A stretch of DNA of 7,473 nucleotides from NCBI GenBank assembly GCA_023659785.1, contig JAGXOR010000064.1, positions 1 through 7,473 on the forward strand, in the 5' to 3' direction. The stretch's first letter is position 1, and the number at the start of each line of letters is the position of its first letter. The stretch comes from Methanomicrobia archaeon LH_S13 (GTDB lineage: Archaea > Halobacteriota > Syntropharchaeia > Alkanophagales > Methanospirareceae). The position numbers and the translations under genes are program-made. The notes under the pieces are model-generated. The model was given only the letters and a program-made list of their open reading frames with translations. It made no database searches and was not told the DNA's origin. This document shows, piece by piece, positions 1 through 7,200 of the stretch.

Positions 1-70
1 TGATAGCATCATACGAAGAGGTTTGAAACAAAATGGTTGAATCTCATAACCTCAGGACTTCTGGCAGTGG

Positions 71-84
71 TATATCTTTTAAAA
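71..84 (+). promoter_or_regulatory. possible archaeal TATA box for the flavoprotein gene
   Basis: The AT-rich stretch TATATCTTTTAAAA resembles an archaeal TATA element. Counting the usual distance of about 25-32 bases to the transcription start places the start near 103-108. That would give a very short leader beginning at or just inside the ribosome binding site. The fit is only approximate, and no clear BRE was recognised upstream. Confidence 0.3.
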
Positions 85-105
85 GGGAGAGCTTAATTAA
101 ACAAA

Positions 106-111
106 AGGAGG
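106..111 (+). promoter_or_regulatory. strong Shine-Dalgarno site for the flavoprotein gene
   Basis: AGGAGG lies 7 bases upstream of the ATG at 119 and is preceded by an A-run. It is the best ribosome binding site in the window and fixes the start of the first gene. The other genes have weak or no recognisable Shine-Dalgarno sites, so this gene appears to be translated independently. Confidence 0.85.
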
Positions 112-118
112 ATAGAAA

Positions 119-1528
119 ATGTTAATAAACAAACTGCAAGCGATAGTAGGGGAAGAGAATGCGACTGACGACCGTGCAATATGCACGTCATATTCGAGAG
201 ACCAGCACTGGTATTTTGTGCCCGCGAAAAATCCCGCGTACGTTGTGCGACCCGAGAACAAAGAAGAAGTGAGGGAGGTTTTGATGCTTGCAAACGAGGA
301 GAAAATACCGGTGATACCTTACAGCACGGGAATAAACGTGCGTGGGCTGACTATCCCGGCTCATGACAGCAGCATATTGTTGGACCTGTCCCGGATGAAC
401 CGTATCCTGGAGATAAACCCCGAGATGAAGACCGTGACCGTAGAGCCGGGGGTGACATTTGGGATGTTACTGGAGCAGACGCGAAAGTACAAGTTGCGAC
501 CTGCATTCCCGGATGCGCCGCTTACCGTGAGCGTACTGGCAAATTATTACCTGCGTGGGATATACCAAACTTCGGCTACGGACGGGCACGACCACACGAT
601 TTCGTATGAGATGATTCTGCCGAATGGCGAGACGTTAAAAACGGGTTCAAGAGCGCTTTCGGAGATGCCTTATTTCCGGTACGGCGTGGGTCCTGACTTT
701 GCAGGTATGTTCTGCGCGCATCCCGGTACGTGCGGTGTGGTGACCGAATTAACGGCAAAGCTGTACCGACTGTATGACAACAGGAAAGAGTACTTCATTG
801 GTTTTGACGACGTGGGCACGCCGACGAAGTTCATTTACAATTTGATGAACGATGATTTAGCGGCAAGTATCCGGTTAGTGGACAACCAGAGCTGGTTGAA
901 AGGCATCTTCGGCACTTTTGATTATCCTTACGAGAAGCTGCCGAAGTTCGTCTTGTGCGTGCTGGTGGAAGGCGTGGACGGTGTTTTCGAGGCGAAGGAT
1001 GCGCGGGTGCGTGCGTACATGAACGAATGCGGCGGGCAGGTACTGGAATTACCGGCAGAATTCGCAAGCACGTTCGAGCATGAGAGCCTGGGCGGTGCGG
1101 AGAAGAGCTCTATGGTGTTCGGCATAAAAGGTAGAGGAAATTACCACTGCATCGGGCTGTACGGACCTTTGACGCTGGCTGCGAAATATTATGCAGTGCA
1201 TGAGCTCACAGCGCTGGAAGTTGGGATACCTCGGGACCACGTTCATTTCTATATTAACCCGATATACAGTTTCCACGGGCAGCTCTGCTATTTCGAGCTG
1301 GATGTGTTTTACGATGGCAGTGACGAGGAATTCGGCGATAAGCTAAGGAATTATAACGAGAAGCAATTTCACCGGCTGCTTGAGCTTGGTATCTATGGCT
1401 GGTTCAGACCTTACGCGGGTATAATAGAGCCGACCGCGGAGAGAATAGGGTATCTTGCTGAAGTCTGGAAGAAGTTCCTGCATGTTCTTGACCCGAATGA
1501 GATAATGAATAGGGGGAAACTGTTCTAA
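119..1528 (+). CDS. FAD-binding oxidoreductase, VAO/PCMH fold (GlcD-like or 4-phenol-oxidising type)
   Basis: A 469-residue cytoplasmic flavoprotein with no signal peptide or membrane segment. The N-terminal half is a PCMH-type FAD-binding domain: PYSTGINVRGLTIP (67-80) occupies the pyrophosphate-binding loop, VTVEPGVTFGMLLE (106-119) is the conserved second strand/helix, ANYYLRG (141-147) and DHTISYEMILPNGE (158-171) follow, and HPGTCGVVTE (201-210) closes the domain. The C-terminus LDPNEIMNRGK (457-467) is the family signature. The STG loop and N..xRG element resemble p-cresol methylhydroxylase/vanillyl-alcohol oxidase proteins more than lactate dehydrogenases of the GlcD type, but the protein is shorter than those (about 520-560 residues). 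Substrate, electron acceptor and covalent or non-covalent FAD attachment cannot be read from the sequence. No CCG-domain or iron-sulphur partner is adjacent. The gene is GC-richer and uses more CGN arginine codons than its neighbours. The start is set by a strong AGGAGG. Confidence 0.85.
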   Translation: MLINKLQAIVGEENATDDRAICTSYSRDQHWYFVPAKNPAYVVRPENKEEVREVLMLANEEKIPVIPYSTGINVRGLTIPAHDSSILLDLSRMNRILEINPEMKTVTVEPGVTFGMLLEQTRKYKLRPAFPDAPLTVSVLANYYLRGIYQTSATDGHDHTISYEMILPNGETLKTGSRALSEMPYFRYGVGPDFAGMFCAHPGTCGVVTELTAKLYRLYDNRKEYFIGFDDVGTPTKFIYNLMNDDLAASIRLVDNQSWLKGIFGTFDYPYEKLPKFVLCVLVEGVDGVFEAKDARVRAYMNECGGQVLELPAEFASTFEHESLGGAEKSSMVFGIKGRGNYHCIGLYGPLTLAAKYYAVHELTALEVGIPRDHVHFYINPIYSFHGQLCYFELDVFYDGSDEEFGDKLRNYNEKQFHRLLELGIYGWFRPYAGIIEPTAERIGYLAEVWKKFLHVLDPNEIMNRGKLF

Positions 1529-1593
1529 CTAACCATTGTATCCGCTTAGTGAACAATTTAGAAGCAGTAAATACAATATATTACATACAGACA

Positions 1594-2688
1594 ATGAAAG
1601 CAATTCTCGCTCTTGAAGATGGAACCATAGTGGAGGGAGAGGGTTGGGGTGCAGAAGGAACCACCACAGGCGAACTTGTGTTTGCAACTTCGTTCACAGG
1701 CTATGAAGAAGCTCTAACCGACCCTTCATATAAAGGACAGATATTAATGCTCACTTATCCGCTCATCGGGAATTATGGTGTAAGCGGCGCTAAATTCCAA
1801 TCAGAAGGAATAAAAGTAGAAGGCTTTGTAGTAAGAGAAAAGAGTGATTCCCCTTCGCATTATAAAAGCAAACGAAGTATAGAGGAATTCCTCAGAGAAG
1901 AAGGAGTGCCTGCGATATGCGAGATAGACACGAGAATGTTGACGATAAAGACGAGGCGATACGGCACGATGAAAGCATGTTTGAAAATGGGAGGTGATTG
2001 CAAAGGAGAGGAAAAAGCAAATGCTTTAAAACTCGCAAGAACTCAACCCGACATCTCAGAGCTTGATTTAATAGAGCAGGTTACGTGTGAGAAGCCTTAC
2101 AGGATAAAAGGGAAGGAAGGAGGGAAACGGATAGCGGTAATTGATTTGGGTGTAAAGAGAAACATACTGAAGAACTTAGCAGAAAGGGATTTGGACATTT
2201 TTGTGTTCCCTGCAAACGCTGAGGAATCGGAGATAAGGGATTCGGAACCTGATGCTTTGCTGCTTTCAAACGGACCTGGGGACCCGAAGAGAGGAAAAAA
2301 GGCAATGAGTGTGGTAAAAAATTTCGCGGGAGAGATTCCTATTCTCGGTATTTGTCTTGGTCTGCAAATAATCGCGCTTGCGCTGGATTGCGATACGTAT
2401 AAACTAAAATTCGGGCATCGGGGTGTGAACCAGCCCGTGAAAGACCTCAAAAGCGGGCGTGTGTACATAACGTCTCAGAATCATGGTTTTGCGGTTGATA
2501 AGGATTCGATGGACGGTATAGCGGAACTAACACAGATAAATGCGAATGATGATACGGTGGAAGGTTTTGAGGATGCTTATTTGGGTATAAAATGCGTGCA
2601 GTATCACCCAGAGGCGAGTCCTGGTCCGTGGGATACGGAGAAAAAGTTCTTTGATGAACTTATAAGTCTGTGTAATCAGAAGGGTTAA
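1594..2688 (+). CDS. carA: carbamoyl-phosphate synthase small subunit (glutaminase)
   Basis: 364 residues. It hydrolyses glutamine and channels ammonia to CarB for carbamoyl phosphate, feeding pyrimidine and arginine synthesis in the cytoplasm. The N-terminal CarA domain begins MKAILALEDGTIVEGEG and carries LTDPSYKGQI (41-50), LTYPLIGNYGV (53-63) and the EIDTR motif (110-114). The C-terminal class I amidotransferase domain has SNGPGDP (225-231), the nucleophile Cys254 in GICLGLQ, FGHRGVNQPVKD (273-284), TSQNHGFAV (293-301) and the His338/Glu340 pair in YHPEA. All catalytic residues are present; the usual GICLGHQ is GICLGLQ here. An upstream in-frame GTG at 1549 would add 15 residues not seen in the family, so I chose the ATG at 1594, although neither start has a good Shine-Dalgarno site. 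carB, commonly next to carA, is not here; the next gene is an unrelated GTPase 12 bp downstream. Confidence 0.95.
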   Translation: MKAILALEDGTIVEGEGWGAEGTTTGELVFATSFTGYEEALTDPSYKGQILMLTYPLIGNYGVSGAKFQSEGIKVEGFVVREKSDSPSHYKSKRSIEEFLREEGVPAICEIDTRMLTIKTRRYGTMKACLKMGGDCKGEEKANALKLARTQPDISELDLIEQVTCEKPYRIKGKEGGKRIAVIDLGVKRNILKNLAERDLDIFVFPANAEESEIRDSEPDALLLSNGPGDPKRGKKAMSVVKNFAGEIPILGICLGLQIIALALDCDTYKLKFGHRGVNQPVKDLKSGRVYITSQNHGFAVDKDSMDGIAELTQINANDDTVEGFEDAYLGIKCVQYHPEASPGPWDTEKKFFDELISLCNQKG

Positions 2689-2700
2689 AAAAAGCGAGAT

Positions 2701-3963
2701 ATGATAACAATCGCGATTGCAGGGAAGCCGAACTCGGGGAAATCCACATTTTTTAAAGCTTCTACACTTGTAGACGTTGAAATAGCTTCGTATCCCTTCA
2801 CAACCATATCGCCAAATGTAGGGATAGCCTATGTAAGGGTAAAATGCCCCTGTAAAGAGAAAGAGATTCAGCAGGAGGTAGGCAGAGAATGTGGGAATTG
2901 CGTGGATGGTTTTCGCTTCGTGCCAGTAGAGCTCTTAGACGTTGCAGGTCTGGTTAGAGGCGCGCATGAAGGAAGGGGATTAGGAAACGAATTCTTAGAC
3001 GAACTCAGGCAGGCGGAAGCGATAATACATGTTGTAGATGCTTCAGGCGGAACGGATGCAGGAGGTAATGTGGTATGGATTGGAAGTCATGACCCACTCG
3101 AAGACGTTCTCTTTTTCCAGGATGAGCTGACTGAGTGGGTGCGCGGAATAATAAGTAGAAATAGGAGGAAACTGGAGAGGAAGACGGAATTAGAAGGTGC
3201 TAAGATAGCGAGATTGCTTTCCGAGCAATTAGCTGGCGTTGGAGTAACCGAAGAACAAGTAAAAGCTGCTATATTGAAATCTCTCGTCTCTGATAAACCC
3301 AACATGAAGTCGTGGAACGAAGATGACATGAAAGATTTAGCGATACACTTAATAAAAAAGAGTAAAAAAATGATTATTGCTGCAAACAAGGCTGATATAG
3401 CGCCGGAAGAGAATATAAGAAAGCTGAAGGAGCTCGAAGGTAAGGGTGAAGGAGGAAGTGAAAGCAAAGAAGAAGAAGAAGAAGCAGAGGTAATTCCATG
3501 TTCCGTAGAAGCAGAGCTTGCTTTGAGAACCGCTGCGAAGCACGAGTTCATAAAATACCTGCCTGGGGATACGGATTTTGAAATTTCGCACGCGGCGGAA
3601 CTCACGGAAAAACAGAGAAGAGGGCTGGAGAGGTTAAGGAATTTAGTTCAAGATTATGGCGGCACGGGAGCGGGAGTTCAGGCAATTATAAATCATGTCG
3701 TTTTCGATTTGCTGGACTACGTGGTTGCGTATCCCGTAGAGGACGAGCACAAGTACAGTGATGCCTCAGGAAGAATCCTCCCGGATGCGTTTCTCTTGAA
3801 ATCCGGGAGCACTGCCAGAGACCTGGCTTTTTCTATTCATTCTGATATTGGTGAAGGTTTTCTGTATGCGATAGATGCAAGAACGAAGCGTAGGCTGGGG
3901 GAGAAATACGCATTGAGAAGTAATGATATAGTTAGGGTGGTTTACACGTCGAGACAGAAATGA
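2701..3963 (+). CDS. archaeal YchF/Obg-like GTPase with C-terminal TGS domain
   Basis: 420 residues, an archaeal member of the Obg-YchF branch of TRAFAC GTPases, expected to associate with ribosomes or RNA; the exact role is unknown. Walker A is GKPNSGKST (8-16), G2 lies around YPFTTISPNVG (31-41), G3 is DVAGL (80-84), and HEGRGLGNEFLDELRQAE (89-106) is highly characteristic. G4 is NKAD (229-232), which predicts guanine specificity, unlike bacterial YchF/OLA1 where this motif is altered and ATP is used. The G5-like region is PCSVEAELALR (266-276). Cys49, Cys51, Cys64 and Cys67 form a CxC...CxxC pair in the switch region that could bind metal. The C-terminal third (about 335-418) contains the TGS domain, with DAFLLKSGSTARDLAFSIH and GFLYAIDARTKR. 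A Lys/Glu/Gly-rich insert lies at 241-262. The stop overlaps the mre11 start by ATGA, suggesting translational coupling. Confidence 0.9.
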   Translation: MITIAIAGKPNSGKSTFFKASTLVDVEIASYPFTTISPNVGIAYVRVKCPCKEKEIQQEVGRECGNCVDGFRFVPVELLDVAGLVRGAHEGRGLGNEFLDELRQAEAIIHVVDASGGTDAGGNVVWIGSHDPLEDVLFFQDELTEWVRGIISRNRRKLERKTELEGAKIARLLSEQLAGVGVTEEQVKAAILKSLVSDKPNMKSWNEDDMKDLAIHLIKKSKKMIIAANKADIAPEENIRKLKELEGKGEGGSESKEEEEEAEVIPCSVEAELALRTAAKHEFIKYLPGDTDFEISHAAELTEKQRRGLERLRNLVQDYGGTGAGVQAIINHVVFDLLDYVVAYPVEDEHKYSDASGRILPDAFLLKSGSTARDLAFSIHSDIGEGFLYAIDARTKRRLGEKYALRSNDIVRVVYTSRQK

Positions 3964-5105
3964 AAAAGATATACCATCTTGCGGACACGCACATAGGCTA
4001 TTCAGCATACCGGAAGATAGACGAAGCGACAGGGCTGAATCAGCGAGAAGTGGACACCTATGAAGCATTCAAGCAATTTGTAGATTATGCGCTGAAGGAA
4101 AAACCGGATGTGATACTACACGCAGGCGACCTGTTTGATTCCGTGCGCCCCACGAACCGCGCTATTTCTTTCGTGCTCAGCCAGATAATAAGATTGAGCG
4201 AAGCAGGAATCCCTTTTGTAGTGATTTCAGGCAATCACGAAACGCCTCGTCTGAAGGAAACGGGGAATGTACTCAGCCTGTTTGAGCATATCCCCCATGT
4301 GCACTTAGTTTATGAAAACAAATACGAACTCGTCGAAATTGATGACTTGAAAGTGCACGCAGTTCCTCATTGCGATGATATTGAGAGTGAAAAGAAGAAA
4401 ATTAGGTCGTGTGACAACAACGGGTTTAATATCGCACTTCTCCATGCAAGCGTTCTTTGTGCAGGACTACCAACACCGAGATTCATGATGCACGACTTCA
4501 ACGAGCAGGTGGTTAATATTGACGACTTGACAAATTTTGATTACATTGCATTGGGGCATTTTCATAGGTGCACGAAAGTAAGAGAAGATGCTTATTACGC
4601 AGGGTCAACGGAAAGATTCAGCTTTAACGAGGTGTACGGCAAAAGAGGTTTCTTAGAAGTCAGATTGAGACAAGATGGCGGAAAAGAGGTCATATCTCAC
4701 GAGTTAAGAACAAGAGAAATGGTGGATTTGGAGCCGATTATTTGCAGTAGCCTTGATGAACACGAGATAAAAAATGCAATAAAGCATCGTATCCTGGAAT
4801 GCAACCCCAAAGAAAAAGTAGTAAGGTTAAAAGTGCAGGATATACCCACGCACATCTATCATTCGCTGGACTTTGACGATATGAAGCGACTGACGAGGTC
4901 TGCGGTCCATTTTGAGATAAAATATGAGTTCCGTAAGAATAATGAGTCATTTTCTGCAGAACATCCCGCTTTTCGTTCTTTACATACCGAGTTCGATCAC
5001 TTTATCCGCAAGTACACGATAGGGGCGCAAATAAATAAGACGAAACTAAAGGAGTTAGGTTTAAAGTATATGCAGGAATGGGAAAAGGATAGCGAAGAAG
5101 AGTAG
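3960..5105 (+). CDS. mre11: Mre11/SbcD-type DNA repair nuclease
   Basis: 381 residues, a calcineurin-like metallophosphoesterase matching the nuclease subunit of the Mre11-Rad50 double-strand break repair complex. The metal-binding motifs are in order: ADTHIG (D9, H11), HAGDLFDS (D57), ISGNHE (N92, H93), LLHAS (H162) and GHFH (H200, H202), so the two-metal active site looks complete. The fourth residue of the GNHE motif is Glu where Asp is common. Residues from about 240 to 381 would form the DNA-binding capping domain and Rad50-binding tail; this part is divergent and I cannot recognise the tail by motif. Length is close to archaeal Mre11. The start codon overlaps the GTPase stop as ATGA, with no separate ribosome binding site, so translation is probably coupled. 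Rad50, HerA and NurA, frequent neighbours in archaea, are absent from the window. A stand-alone SbcD-like phosphoesterase is the main alternative. Confidence 0.85.
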   Translation: MKKIYHLADTHIGYSAYRKIDEATGLNQREVDTYEAFKQFVDYALKEKPDVILHAGDLFDSVRPTNRAISFVLSQIIRLSEAGIPFVVISGNHETPRLKETGNVLSLFEHIPHVHLVYENKYELVEIDDLKVHAVPHCDDIESEKKKIRSCDNNGFNIALLHASVLCAGLPTPRFMMHDFNEQVVNIDDLTNFDYIALGHFHRCTKVREDAYYAGSTERFSFNEVYGKRGFLEVRLRQDGGKEVISHELRTREMVDLEPIICSSLDEHEIKNAIKHRILECNPKEKVVRLKVQDIPTHIYHSLDFDDMKRLTRSAVHFEIKYEFRKNNESFSAEHPAFRSLHTEFDHFIRKYTIGAQINKTKLKELGLKYMQEWEKDSEEE

Positions 5106-5212
5106 CGTCTATTATTAAGCACAAGATTACACAGATTTTTATTAGGAAGAAAAGCTTTACCAACAAAATTTCTTGTAAAAGAGGGTTTGATCAAAGAAAA
5201 AGAAAAAGTGTT
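5106..5212 (+). promoter_or_regulatory. intergenic gap upstream of thpR, possible promoter
   Basis: This 107-bp AT-rich gap is the longest spacer within the gene block, and no open frame in it was judged real. ATTTTTATTA (5135-5144) could act as a TATA box, giving a start near 5165 and a leader of about 50 bases. An imperfect palindrome (5155-5181, CTTTAC arm against GTAAAAG arm) lies in that predicted leader. The thpR ATG is preceded only by an A-rich GAAAAAGAAAAAG stretch without a clear Shine-Dalgarno site. All of this is suggestive only. Confidence 0.25.
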
Positions 5213-5809
5213 ATGAGAACGTTTATCGCAGTGGACCTGTCTGAGGAAATAAGAGCGGAGATAAAGGAAATACAAAAGCAATTTATAGATTTGGATATAC
5301 ACGATAAGCTAAAATTAAAATTCGTGAATGCGTGGCAGGCGCATCAAACGGTGAAATTTCTGGGCGATGTTCCCGAGGATAAAGTTGAAGAGATTAAAAG
5401 AGCATTAGCAGAGATAACACAAAAACCGTTTGATATCGCGTTGAGAGGTATAGGCTTCTTCCCTGTGGCTTCGTTGGAAAAAGCAAGAAACATAAGGGTT
5501 GTATGGATAGGCATGGAAAAGGGAGTGGAAGAGTTGAAGGGGTTGCAGAAGGAAGTGGAATCGAAGATGCATGCACTGGGATTCCCACTTGAAAAACGGT
5601 TCAGTTCACATGTTACGCTATGCCGGGTGAAAATAGGGTCAAGAGCAGGGTCAAGGGATGAAATAAAGCGGGTGTTGAAAAAGATAGCTGAATTAAAGGA
5701 TGTAGAAGTGGGGAAGATGCTTGTGGAAGAGCTAAAATTAAAGCACAGTACGCTTACGTCTAAGGGTCCTATTTATGAGGATGTGTATGTGAAGAGGTTT
5801 GGGGAATAG
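5213..5809 (+). CDS. thpR: RNA 2',3'-cyclic phosphodiesterase (2H / LigT family)
   Basis: 198 residues, a 2H phosphoesterase of the ThpR/LigT type. Members hydrolyse 2',3'-cyclic phosphate ends of RNA and can join tRNA halves through 2'-5' bonds in vitro; the cellular substrate in archaea is unsettled. The N-terminus MRTFIAVDLSEEI is typical. The two catalytic HxTx motifs are HQTV (44-47) and HVTL (133-136), with the family elements VKFLGDV (47-53) and FFPVASLEKARNIRVVWIG (82-100) between them. The C-terminus KLKHSTLTSKGPIYEDV also fits the family. The protein is slightly longer than E. coli ThpR (about 176), partly because of a loop after the second motif carrying a GSRAGSRD repeat. The stop codon is two bases from xseA, so the two genes are probably co-translated. 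No tRNA ligase or CCA-adding enzyme gene is nearby. Confidence 0.93.
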   Translation: MRTFIAVDLSEEIRAEIKEIQKQFIDLDIHDKLKLKFVNAWQAHQTVKFLGDVPEDKVEEIKRALAEITQKPFDIALRGIGFFPVASLEKARNIRVVWIGMEKGVEELKGLQKEVESKMHALGFPLEKRFSSHVTLCRVKIGSRAGSRDEIKRVLKKIAELKDVEVGKMLVEELKLKHSTLTSKGPIYEDVYVKRFGE

Positions 5810-5811
5810 AA

Positions 5812-7200
5812 ATGGATAAACATAGAAAGAGTATAACACTAACGGATTTCTTGCATTTGAAGAAGGATAACGAGGAAAAGAAAGAGAAAGGAAGGAGGGA
5901 TAAGGAGAGGTTTGGTGTTGAAAGTGAAAGCGGAATAGAAAGAATCGAGGAAGAAAAGGAAGAGGAAATAGAAGAGAAAGAAAGGCTACACATATACGCG
6001 GTCCATGAGGTCACGAAATACATAAGGCAGAAATTGGACAGGGATGCGGTACTTAGAGACGTTTACGTAAAAGGTGAGATTTCTAATCTCCGCCAGCCTA
6101 CTTCCGGTCATTTATATTTCACGCTCAAGGATGAACATTCGGAACTGCGATGCGTGATGTTCAGAGAGAAGAATCGTAAGCTGAAATTTATTCCTGTGGA
6201 TGGAACGAGTGTGATAGCGAGGGGTCATATAAGTGTGTACGAGAAGCAGGGGAAGTACCAGTTATACGTGGATGACATACAGGAAGAGGGGATAGGTGCG
6301 CTATACCGTGCATTTGAGCAGTTAAAAAAGAAACTGAAGGAAGAGGGTTTGTTTGACGCCGCATATAAGAAGCCGATACCGTTTTTCCCGCGCCGAATAG
6401 GTGTTATCACCTCGTCCACCGGTGCTGCCATTCGCGATATATTGAACATCACGAAAAGGAGATTCTCGCACGTGCATATTTTGCTGGTGCCGGTTGCAGT
6501 GCAGGGAGAAGAAGCAGCTCCGCAGATAGTAGATGCCATTCGGCTGATGAACAGGGTGAATGCAGAACAGATGAATATAGACGTGCTGGTAGTAGGGCGA
6601 GGAGGCGGTTCAATAGAAGAGCTGTGGGCGTTTAACGAAGAAGCCGTCGCCAGAGCGATTTTCTCATCTGGGATCCCCGTAATATCCGCGGTGGGACACG
6701 AAACCGACTTTACAATCGCTGATTTTGTCGCGGACCGACGAGCGGCAACGCCGTCCGAAGCTGCGGAATTGGCTGTGCCCGACAAACGCGAAATCGAGAA
6801 TAATTTGTACTCTTTGAAGTTGAGAATGCAGCAGAATACTTTTAAAGCGATTGAATACCACAGGAAGCAGTTGGAGGGCATCGAGCGAAATATCTTGTTT
6901 AGAACGCCTATGGAGAAGATAAACCAATATCGGCAAACGGTAGATGAAATAAAGAGGGACATGCATGCTGAAATTTCACATCTCGTAGCATTACATAAGA
7001 AAAGTTTGCAGGCTCTTACTGGCAAACTGGATGCTTTAAGTCCTTTAGCAATCATCGAAAGAGGTTATAGTATCTGTTCGAGATTACCGGAAGGAGAAAT
7101 AGTAAGAAGTGTGAAGGATATTTCAGTTGGAGATGCGTTAAAAATATTATTAAGTGATGGAGAAGCAGTTTCTGAAGTGAAAGAGAAGAAGGAGAAGTAA
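5812..7200 (+). CDS. xseA: exodeoxyribonuclease VII large subunit with charged N-terminal extension
   Basis: 462 residues. With several copies of the small subunit XseB, it degrades single-stranded DNA from both ends to oligonucleotides. The recognisable protein starts only at about residue 59 (LHIYAVHEVTKYI). An OB-fold domain (to about 160; VKGEISNLRQPTSGHLYFTL at 86-105) is followed by the catalytic domain with RRIGVITSSTGAAIRDI (194-210), VGRGGGSIEELWAFNEE (261-277) and VGHETDFTIADFVADRRAATPSEAAE (294-319). Arg263, His296 and Asp299 match the essential E. coli residues R205, H238 and D241 with a constant offset of 58. A helical, probably coiled-coil region (about 326-400) and the C-terminal LSPLAIIERGYSI motif (409-421) complete it. 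Residues 1-58 are mostly Glu, Lys and Arg, outside the family. No good alternative start was found closer to the core, so I keep the ATG at 5812. xseB does not follow. Confidence 0.95.
   Translation: MDKHRKSITLTDFLHLKKDNEEKKEKGRRDKERFGVESESGIERIEEEKEEEIEEKERLHIYAVHEVTKYIRQKLDRDAVLRDVYVKGEISNLRQPTSGHLYFTLKDEHSELRCVMFREKNRKLKFIPVDGTSVIARGHISVYEKQGKYQLYVDDIQEEGIGALYRAFEQLKKKLKEEGLFDAAYKKPIPFFPRRIGVITSSTGAAIRDILNITKRRFSHVHILLVPVAVQGEEAAPQIVDAIRLMNRVNAEQMNIDVLVVGRGGGSIEELWAFNEEAVARAIFSSGIPVISAVGHETDFTIADFVADRRAATPSEAAELAVPDKREIENNLYSLKLRMQQNTFKAIEYHRKQLEGIERNILFRTPMEKINQYRQTVDEIKRDMHAEISHLVALHKKSLQALTGKLDALSPLAIIERGYSICSRLPEGEIVRSVKDISVGDALKILLSDGEAVSEVKEKKEK

Noticed and set aside
20..31. GTTTGAAAC as a CRISPR repeat fragment
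   Set aside because: It occurs once, with no second copy at spacer distance and no neighbouring cas gene.
1..40. 3' end of an upstream gene
   Set aside because: Two frames end here (a TGA at 24-26 after IASYEEV and a TGA at 38-40 after DSIIRRGLKQNG). Either could be a gene terminus, but the stretch is too short to recognise or to choose between them.
1572..1583. AT-rich TACAATATATTA as a TATA box for carA
   Set aside because: The predicted transcription start would fall around or beyond the carA ATG at 1594, leaving no room for the start codon.
1549..1593. GTG at 1549 as the start of carA
   Set aside because: It adds 15 residues that do not fit the CarA family, whose N-terminus matches the MKAILALEDG starting at 1594, and it has no Shine-Dalgarno site.
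3087..3605. Minus-strand open frame (172 codons) opposite the GTPase gene
   Set aside because: Serine- and leucine-rich antisense of a clear GTPase; its serine runs are the complement of the acidic, GAA-rich insert.
5155..5181. Palindrome between mre11 and thpR as a terminator
   Set aside because: The arms are imperfect and AT-rich and no T-run follows, so it is not a convincing terminator; I mention it only as possible leader structure.
6225..7055. Long minus-strand open frame (276 codons) opposite xseA
   Set aside because: xseA on the + strand has unmistakable family motifs throughout; the antisense product is Ser/Cys-rich with no recognisable motif and is a codon-bias shadow.
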